Source of the DNA: CAZMCT01 sp964564785
GTDB taxonomy: Bacteria > Planctomycetota > Phycisphaerae > UBA1845 > Fen-1342
Assembly: GCA_964564785.1 (NCBI GenBank)
Contig: CAZMCT010000165.1
Coordinates: 1 to 6,388, forward strand
Direction: 5' to 3'
DNA length: 6,388 bases
Shown: one piece after another, positions 1 through 4,416 of the stretch
Position numbering within the stretch: position 1 is the first letter of the stretch
Layout: each line of letters starts with the position of its first letter
Notes under the pieces: generated by a model
Database searches by the model: none
What the model saw: the letters and a program-made list of their open reading frames with translations, nothing else
Told to the model about the DNA's origin: nothing
Translations under genes and position numbers: made by a program

Positions 1-1
1 C

Positions 2-718
2 GTGATGGACGGCAACGGGCGCTGGGCGCGGGCCCGGGGCCTGCCGCGGATCGAGGGCCACCGCCAAGCGGCCACCGCCGTCCGCGACGTGGTCACGGCC
101 TGCGCGCGACTCGGGCTGCAATGTCTGACGCTCTACAGCTTCTCGCTGGAGAACTGGAAGCGGCCGCGGCTGGAGGTGGAGGGGCTGATGGCGCTCTATG
201 CCGAGTACCTCGCGTCTGAGCGGCAGACGATCATGGACAACGGTATCCGCGTCGTGCAGGCCGGGCGGCGGGCCGGGCTGCCCGAGGGGGTGCTGCGCGA
301 ACTGGACCTGACCGAGGCGGCCAGTCGCGACAATCGCGGGATGGTGCTGTGTCTGGCGCTGAATTACGGCTCGCGGGCCGAGCTGGCCGACGCCGTCCGC
401 CGGATCGCGGGCCGCGTGGCGCGCGGCGAGCTGCCGCCGGAGGCGATCACCGAGCAGGATATTTCCGACGCACTCTACACGGCCGGGCTGCCGGACCCTG
501 ACCTGGTGGTCCGCACGGCCGGCGAGATGCGGCTGAGTAATTTCCTGCTGTGGCAGATCAGTTACGCGGAGCTGTACGTGACGCCCGTGCTGTGGCCGGA
601 GTTCCGGGCCGAGCACCTGTACGCGGCGATCCGGGAGTATGCGGGTCGGGTGCGGCGCTTCGGGGCGGTGCTGGATGAGCCACCCCCGGCCGCTCCCGTT
701 CAGGGCGGGGCGTGTTGA
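2..718 (+). CDS. uppS: Undecaprenyl diphosphate synthase (UppS), 5'-truncated by window edge
   Basis: cis-Prenyltransferase that condenses isopentenyl diphosphate units onto farnesyl diphosphate to give C55 undecaprenyl diphosphate, the precursor of the lipid carrier for cell-wall glycans; it acts at the cytoplasmic face of the membrane. The visible part opens directly at the diphosphate-binding motif (V)MDGNGRW, whose Asp (residue 3 here) is the family's catalytic/Mg-binding residue. Next come the GH at 19-20, the LYSFSLENWKRP stretch at about 44-55, NYG at 121-123, and the isopentenyl-diphosphate-binding block RTAGEMRLSNFLLWQ starting at Arg171, with Glu175, Arg177 and Ser179 kept. It ends with the usual RRFG followed by a short Pro/Ala tail. 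The family normally has about 15-25 residues before MDGNGRW, so the GTG at 2 is an internal Val codon, not the start. The second Gly of the common RTGGE motif is Ala here. cdsA follows after 47 bases, the usual operon partner. Confidence 0.96.
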   Translation: MMDGNGRWARARGLPRIEGHRQAATAVRDVVTACARLGLQCLTLYSFSLENWKRPRLEVEGLMALYAEYLASERQTIMDNGIRVVQAGRRAGLPEGVLRELDLTEAASRDNRGMVLCLALNYGSRAELADAVRRIAGRVARGELPPEAITEQDISDALYTAGLPDPDLVVRTAGEMRLSNFLLWQISYAELYVTPVLWPEFRAEHLYAAIREYAGRVRRFGAVLDEPPPAAPVQGGAC

Positions 719-754
719 CCCTGGCCCGGCCCCGGCCGGGTCGGGAGCGGGGTT

Positions 755-759
755 GAGGA
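755..759 (+). promoter_or_regulatory. Ribosome binding site of cdsA
   Basis: GAGGA sits 6 bases before the GTG at 766, which is acceptable Shine-Dalgarno spacing. It supports GTG rather than a later ATG as the cdsA start. The region between the uppS stop and this site shows no promoter-like hexamers and no terminator, in keeping with co-transcription of the two genes. Confidence 0.5.
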
Positions 760-765
760 CGCGAC

Positions 766-1713
766 GTGCGGAAACGGCTGCTGGTTGGCATCCCGCTGGC
801 GCTGGTGATCATCGGGCTGCTGCTGCTCGATGCGCGACTGGCCGCCACGCGCGCTCCGGCGCTGCGCGTACCGGGTTTCGATGCGGACCTGGCCCAGTTC
901 GCGACCAACGGCGGAATCTGCGCCGCGATCGTCCTGGTGCTGACGCTGGCGGGCACGTGGGAGTTGGTGTTGCTGGCCCGCGCGCGGGGCTATCGGCCGT
1001 TTGGCCGGACGGCGCAGGTCTTCGCGGCGGCGCTGGTGCTGGGGCCGTACATCTCGTTCAACCTGCGCGACGTGACGGGCGGCTACGACGAGTCGTGGGG
1101 GCTGTTGTGGATGGCGTTGGCGCTGGCGTTCGTGTTCCTGCTCCAGGCGGTGCGGCACCGGACGGCCAATGCCATGGAGAACCTGGCCATCACGATCTTC
1201 ATCATCTATTACGCCGGCGGCCTGGCGGGCTTCATGACGAAACTGCGGATGGAGCTCGGCGGCGGCACGGGCGTGGCGGCCCTGCTGTTCTCCGTGTTCC
1301 TGGTGAAGATGACGGACACGGGGGCGTACTTCGCCGGCCGGCTGCTGGGGCGGCACAAGATGATCGCGTGGCTGAGCCCGAAGAAGACCTGGGAGGGGTT
1401 CGCGGGCGGGATGCTGACAACGGTCGTGCTCGCGGTGCTGGTGGGACAGTGCCTGCACGCGGCCGGGCTGCTGCGACTCGAGGAGCGCTATCTGCCGCAC
1501 GCGGCGGCGCTGGCGGTGTTCGGCCTCGTGCTGGGGCTGTTCTCGGTCGCGGGTGATCTGTTCGAGTCGCTGCTGAAGCGCGACGCGGCCGTGAAAGACT
1601 CGGGCCAGGCGCTGCCGGGGCTGGGGGGCGTGCTGGACGTGATGGACTCGCCGCTGCTGGCGGCGCCGGCCGCGTGGGTGCTGTTCACGCGAGTATTCCA
1701 CGTGCAGTCGTGA
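766..1713 (+). CDS. cdsA: Phosphatidate cytidylyltransferase (CDP-diacylglycerol synthase)
   Basis: Integral membrane enzyme that converts phosphatidic acid and CTP to CDP-diacylglycerol, the branch point of bacterial phospholipid synthesis. The 315-residue protein has a basic start (MRKR) leading into a membrane segment at about 5-21, and further hydrophobic spans near 51-70, 85-97, 112-127, 137-155, 166-181, 216-228, 246-262 and 296-310. The C-terminal catalytic half carries KMTDTGAYFAGR at 181-192, SPKKTWEG at 204-211, and the CDS signature region SLLKRDAAVKDSG at about 268-280, so the SxxKR and KD elements are intact. The end of the signature reads PGLGGVLDVMDS (284-295) instead of the textbook PGHGGxxDRxDS: His is Leu286 and Arg is Val292. 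I recall similar PGxGGVLD forms in PVC-group CdsA, so this is probably a lineage variant rather than decay. Its position directly after uppS is the classic envelope-lipid operon arrangement. The GTG start is backed by GAGGA just upstream. Confidence 0.93.
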   Translation: MRKRLLVGIPLALVIIGLLLLDARLAATRAPALRVPGFDADLAQFATNGGICAAIVLVLTLAGTWELVLLARARGYRPFGRTAQVFAAALVLGPYISFNLRDVTGGYDESWGLLWMALALAFVFLLQAVRHRTANAMENLAITIFIIYYAGGLAGFMTKLRMELGGGTGVAALLFSVFLVKMTDTGAYFAGRLLGRHKMIAWLSPKKTWEGFAGGMLTTVVLAVLVGQCLHAAGLLRLEERYLPHAAALAVFGLVLGLFSVAGDLFESLLKRDAAVKDSGQALPGLGGVLDVMDSPLLAAPAAWVLFTRVFHVQS

Positions 1714-1816
1714 GCGCGAAGTCGGCACCGGGGAGTCGGAGGTCAGAAGCGCAGTCCAGGACCGCGGATCGTGACGCGTCTTGCGCGCCGCTTCCTTCGG
1801 ATGTCTGAGTCCCTCG
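1714..1816. other. Short convergent intergenic gap between cdsA and herA
   Basis: These 103 bases separate the 3' ends of two convergent genes. I looked for a stem-loop followed by a T run on either strand and found none; only tiny self-complementary spots such as CCGCGG are present. No small gene with a ribosome binding site is visible. Any termination here must be Rho-dependent or rely on a structure I could not see by eye. Confidence 0.6.
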
Positions 1817-3805
1817 TCACTTGTCTTCGCCGAGCAGCGCGGCCAGTTCGGACAGCTTGCGCTCGGCGTCGCTGATCGCGCCGTGAGCGTGCGGCTCGGC
1901 CGTGACGCGGACGCTCGCCGCGGGTGGCCCGGCGCCGCCCGCAGCCCGGCGGGCCGATTCCTCGGCCGCAGCCAGCGCGTCACGGTCCTGGCGCCACCAG
2001 CGGTCGACGATCTGCTCGACGTCACCGTCGCTGGTGCCCTGGCTCCAGAGACGGAAGAAGTCGACGTCGCTGCTGCGCGGCAGGCGCGGCGGCAGGTCGA
2101 TCAGCGTCCGCATGGGCATCATGACCGAGTCGCCGATCACGAACCCCTCGCCGGGCCGCATGCTGGGCAGCAGACCGATCAGACTGCGGAACTGGTCGCT
2201 GACCACGCGGCCGACGTAGTCCTGGTCGTCGGGATTGTTCATCCGCATCAGGACCATCGAGTTGCACTGGCTGAGGATGGTCTCGCTGATTTCGCTGGGC
2301 CGCTGGGTGACGATCATGGCGGAGACGCCGTACTTGCGGCCCTCCTTCGCGACCTTTTCGACCGCGTCGCGGGCGAACATGCTGGTCCCGCGGTCCTTGC
2401 GCGGCAGGTAGTTGTGGGCTTCCTCGTACACCAGCACGAACGGCTGGCGCTGCTCGACCGGCGCCCAGAAGTTGAAATCGAACAGCGTGCGGGTGATGGT
2501 CGCGACCGTGATGTCGACCACGTCGAACGGCAGGCCCGACAGGTCGATGATCGTCAGATTCTTCCGGGTGTCGAGCCGGCCGAGAAACTGACGGATGATC
2601 GCCCCCAGGCTCTTGCTGGCCTCGCCGGGGGAGGTCTCGGGGTTCAGATGCGCGACCAGCTCGGGGTTGCGCAGGGCCTGTTCCCGCGGCCGCAGGAGAA
2701 AATCGTAGCGGCGGTCGTTGAGGCGGGTCTCGATCTGGTTGACCAGGCCCAGCAGGCGGCCGAAGTAGGTCGCGTGCGGCACTTCACCCTCGGCATTGCC
2801 CTTGTTGAACTCCATGCGCCGGGTCAGCAGCAGCCGCTCCTGCTCCTCGACCGGCAACTGGCGGTAGGGGAGCCGGGAGAACGCATAGTTCTCGCTGTTC
2901 AGCACGAAGCGGGCCTCGTTCATGTTCAGTGCGTACGTGCGGAGCTGCTCGAGCGGATAGTACATCGGCGTGTCAATCGTGTACTCCGCCACGAGGTTCA
3001 GCTCCTCGGCCGCCGCACGCTTGAGCTTCTCGAACGCTGAGCGCAGGAAGACTTTCTGCGCGTTGATGTTCATCGGATTGTTCGTATCGAGGAAGATCCG
3101 CTCGAACTCGGCGTACTGCAACATCCAGTAGGGCATCACCAGATTGCGGTCACACAGATAGGTGACGTTCGGCAGCGGACGGCCGTGGTCGTCGGTGAAC
3201 GCGGCCAGATACTCGCCGTGCATGTCGAACAGCACGATCTGCGAGTGCGGCAGCTTCAGGGCCTCGTGCAGAATCTTGGCGGTGGTGACCGACTTGCCCG
3301 ACCCGCTGTTGCCCATCACGGCCACATGCTTGGCGAAGAACTCCTTGCCCAGGGCCCGGACCTCGAAGTCCGTGTCGACCGCGAAACGGCCGAAGGGGAA
3401 GGCTTTCGGATGCCCGCCCCCGCCGGCCGCAAGATCGTCGAACGAGCCGAAGATCAGCTCGAAATCCTCGTCAATCGCGAGCCGCACCGGGTCGCCCAGC
3501 GTGGGGTACTCATTCACGCCGCGGCTGAACTTGCCGTTGCGGATGGTGCCCAGGAGCTGAACGCTCATGCAGATGCGCCGCGGCCGGTCGGGGTTGGGGC
3601 CGGGCTCGAGATCGCCCTGCACCCCCACCTGCGTGATGTACCCGATCAGCGTGTTCCGCTCCATCGGTAGCGTGACATAGGTGCCCAGCCGGCCGACGCG
3701 GTAGGTCGTCCCGTGGTATTCGATGTGCAGGTCGGCGACGGAGATCTGGACCTGTACGGTGTCGCCGCAGACCCCGATAACGTGCCCGATCTTGAGCGGA
3801 TCCAT
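1817..3805 (-). CDS. herA: HerA-type hexameric DNA-translocating ATPase (HAS-barrel + DUF87 domain)
   Basis: A 662-residue ATPase of the HerA/FtsK superfamily, ring-forming motors that pump double-stranded DNA using ATP. The N-terminal ~115 residues (IGHVIGVCGDTVQV... through LGDPVRLA) look like the HAS beta-barrel that seats partner proteins. Walker A is GNSGSGKS at 165-172, followed by FDMHGEYL at 193-200. A helical insertion fills about 220-395. Walker B with acidic catalytic residues is FVLVYEEAHNYLP at 456-468 (Glu461/Glu462). The sensor-like block VTQRPSEISETILSQCNS is at 499-516, and MRMNNPDDQDYV follows at 520-531. The last ~55 residues are an Ala-rich, probably disordered tail ending in a short helix. 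ATG at 3805 is chosen because the barrel begins within a few residues and GGAG lies upstream. Many bacterial relatives work with a nuclease, SIR2 or DUF4297-type partner and act in DNA repair or phage defence. None is adjacent here, so the role (repair, recombination or defence) is open. Confidence 0.9.
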   Translation of the reverse strand: MDPLKIGHVIGVCGDTVQVQISVADLHIEYHGTTYRVGRLGTYVTLPMERNTLIGYITQVGVQGDLEPGPNPDRPRRICMSVQLLGTIRNGKFSRGVNEYPTLGDPVRLAIDEDFELIFGSFDDLAAGGGGHPKAFPFGRFAVDTDFEVRALGKEFFAKHVAVMGNSGSGKSVTTAKILHEALKLPHSQIVLFDMHGEYLAAFTDDHGRPLPNVTYLCDRNLVMPYWMLQYAEFERIFLDTNNPMNINAQKVFLRSAFEKLKRAAAEELNLVAEYTIDTPMYYPLEQLRTYALNMNEARFVLNSENYAFSRLPYRQLPVEEQERLLLTRRMEFNKGNAEGEVPHATYFGRLLGLVNQIETRLNDRRYDFLLRPREQALRNPELVAHLNPETSPGEASKSLGAIIRQFLGRLDTRKNLTIIDLSGLPFDVVDITVATITRTLFDFNFWAPVEQRQPFVLVYEEAHNYLPRKDRGTSMFARDAVEKVAKEGRKYGVSAMIVTQRPSEISETILSQCNSMVLMRMNNPDDQDYVGRVVSDQFRSLIGLLPSMRPGEGFVIGDSVMMPMRTLIDLPPRLPRSSDVDFFRLWSQGTSDGDVEQIVDRWWRQDRDALAAAEESARRAAGGAGPPAASVRVTAEPHAHGAISDAERKLSELAALLGEDK

Positions 3806-3812
3806 GCTGGTG

Positions 3813-3816
3813 CTCC
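3813..3816 (-). promoter_or_regulatory. Ribosome binding site of herA
   Basis: Read on the minus strand, GGAG lies 7 bases before the ATG at 3805-3803. This is good Shine-Dalgarno spacing and fixes the herA start. Confidence 0.55.
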
Positions 3817-3966
3817 GTGGAGGCCCGCGGCCCCATCTTCACTATCGAACCATGGCACGCGCGACCGTAACACGGCCGCGACTTGCGGCCGGCGTGCGCG
3901 CGAGCCGCGTTCGGGCAGGGTCTGCCGGTCGGTCCGGCACGTCCGGCCCCTCCGGGAGATCGGACG

Positions 3967-3999
3967 GGCGGGCCGGCATTCTCGGGCGTTCGGCCCGCC
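3967..3999. repeat. 9-bp perfect inverted repeat in the herA-mutS2 spacer
   Basis: The arms GGCGGGCCG (3967-3975) and CGGCCCGCC (3991-3999) are exact reverse complements, separated by a 15-base loop. As RNA, one G-U pair (3976/3990) can extend the stem inward. No T run follows on either strand, so it is not a standard intrinsic terminator. In such GC-rich DNA an arm of this length may be chance. Confidence 0.4.
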
Positions 4000-4079
4000 G
4001 GGGGTCGCGTGCGAGGACATCGCGGCAGTGCTGCGCGGCCACCGTCGTCCGCCCGGGGGTCGATTCCGCGCCCGACGGA

Positions 4080-4096
4080 CGCAACCGGACGTTGCG
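4080..4096. repeat. Small stem-loop CGCAAC / GTTGCG
   Basis: A 6-bp perfect inverted repeat (4080-4085 with 4091-4096) around a 5-base loop CGGAC. It is followed on the plus strand by GTCTTGT, which is too weak a T stretch for a terminator. Function unknown; possibly chance. Confidence 0.25.
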
Positions 4097-4267
4097 GTCT
4101 TGTAGGCACAGCGCGCGGCGCGCGTGAGCCGCGGGAGATGCAGATCGAGGTCGTCGTGCTCGGGGTCATACGTCGCCACGCGGCTGCCGGGCTCGCGCCG
4201 GAGGCGCTCGCGCTCGCGGGCAGGCCGAAGCGCGGCGCGGCGGCGGGCGCGAGTGGGGCCGCGCCGG

Positions 4268-4285
4268 TGGCACCGGCCGGTGCCA
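4268..4285. repeat. Perfect 18-bp palindrome, candidate operator upstream of mutS2
   Basis: TGGCACCGGCCGGTGCCA reads identically on both strands with no spacer. It is preceded by another CCGGTG (4264-4269), so CCGGTG, CACCGG and CCGGTG occur in a row and an alternative hairpin (4263-4269 with 4271-4277) is possible. It lies about 130-150 bases before the mutS2 ATG and reaches into where the -35 element would be for the TACAAT hexamer at 4304-4309. That placement and perfect symmetry fit the binding site of a dimeric regulator. No regulator gene is in the window, so the identity of any binding protein is unknown. Confidence 0.45.
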
Positions 4286-4309
4286 TCCGGGCGGATGCAC
4301 TTGTACAAT
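4281..4309 (+). promoter_or_regulatory. Possible promoter of mutS2
   Basis: TACAAT at 4304-4309 matches the TATAAT -10 consensus at five of six bases and sits in the only AT-rich patch of the spacer. The -35 position at 17-base spacing (4281-4286, TGCCAT) is a poor match and overlaps the palindrome. An alternative reading uses TTGTAC (4301-4306) as -35 and CATACT (4323-4328) as -10 with a 16-base spacer. Either would leave a leader of about 80-100 bases before the ATG at 4417. Confidence 0.25.
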
Positions 4310-4416
4310 GGCGCGGAGTTCGCATACTGTTGCGTTGCGGCACAGCGCTGCGGAGCCGGACCGCCGGTGTGGCCGCCCACCTGTTCTCGCGAGCCGGCCG
4401 GCGGCATTTGCAGGGC

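Larger units (their letters stand above)
3806..4416. other. 611-base divergent intergenic region between herA and mutS2
   Basis: No protein here resembles a family I know. Several frames on both strands stay open, as expected at this base composition, but their translations are Arg/Pro/Ala-rich and lack recognisable domains. The frame of mutS2 itself is open back to a TAA at 3868-3870, and an in-frame ATG lies at 4138, with GGGAG touching the ATG, too close to work well as a ribosome binding site. What can be seen is a 9-bp inverted repeat (3967-3999), a 6-bp stem CGCAAC/GTTGCG (4080-4085/4091-4096), a perfect 18-bp palindrome (4268-4285), and the most AT-rich patch (about 4296-4330), which holds promoter-like hexamers pointing toward mutS2. 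On the minus strand a weak herA promoter could use GATAGT (3846-3841) with TTACGG (3870-3865) at 18-base spacing, but the -35 match is poor. Confidence 0.6.

Noticed and set aside
2..4. GTG at the window edge as the true uppS start
   Set aside because: The protein would begin inside the catalytic MDGNGRW motif; the family always has residues before it, so the gene continues off the left edge.
700..2025. A 441-codon open frame on the minus strand across cdsA
   Set aside because: It is antisense to an intact, recognisable cdsA. Its translation is Arg/Gln/His-rich without domains, the usual mirror image of GC-rich codon use.
1781..3040. A 419-codon open frame on the plus strand across the herA 3' half
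   Set aside because: It overlaps a clearly real ATPase on the other strand; the translation is Asp/Val/Ala-rich with no known motif.
3836..3856. GGTTCGAT on the minus strand as a tRNA T-loop
   Set aside because: No flanking 5-bp T-arm stem, no acceptor stem and no anticodon arm could be built around it.
3932..3955. Tandem GTCCGGC units spaced 9 bases apart (3932, 3941, and a degenerate third)
   Set aside because: Only two exact copies of 7 bases in very GC-rich DNA; too little to call a repeat array.
4050..4080. GGTCGATTCC on the plus strand as a tRNA T-loop
   Set aside because: The flanking bases do not pair into a T-arm and no other tRNA arm is present upstream.
4268..4285. TGGCAC at 4268-4273 as the -24 element of a sigma-54 promoter
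   Set aside because: The GC that should serve as -12 (4282-4283) is one base too far from the GG, and there is no TTGC; the TGGCAC is better explained as half of the palindrome.
3646..4407. A 253-codon minus-strand open frame through the spacer and into herA
   Set aside because: A short section (around 4100-4180) looks coding-like, but the rest is Arg/Pro/Ala-rich, it overlaps the start of herA in another frame, and no family is recognisable.
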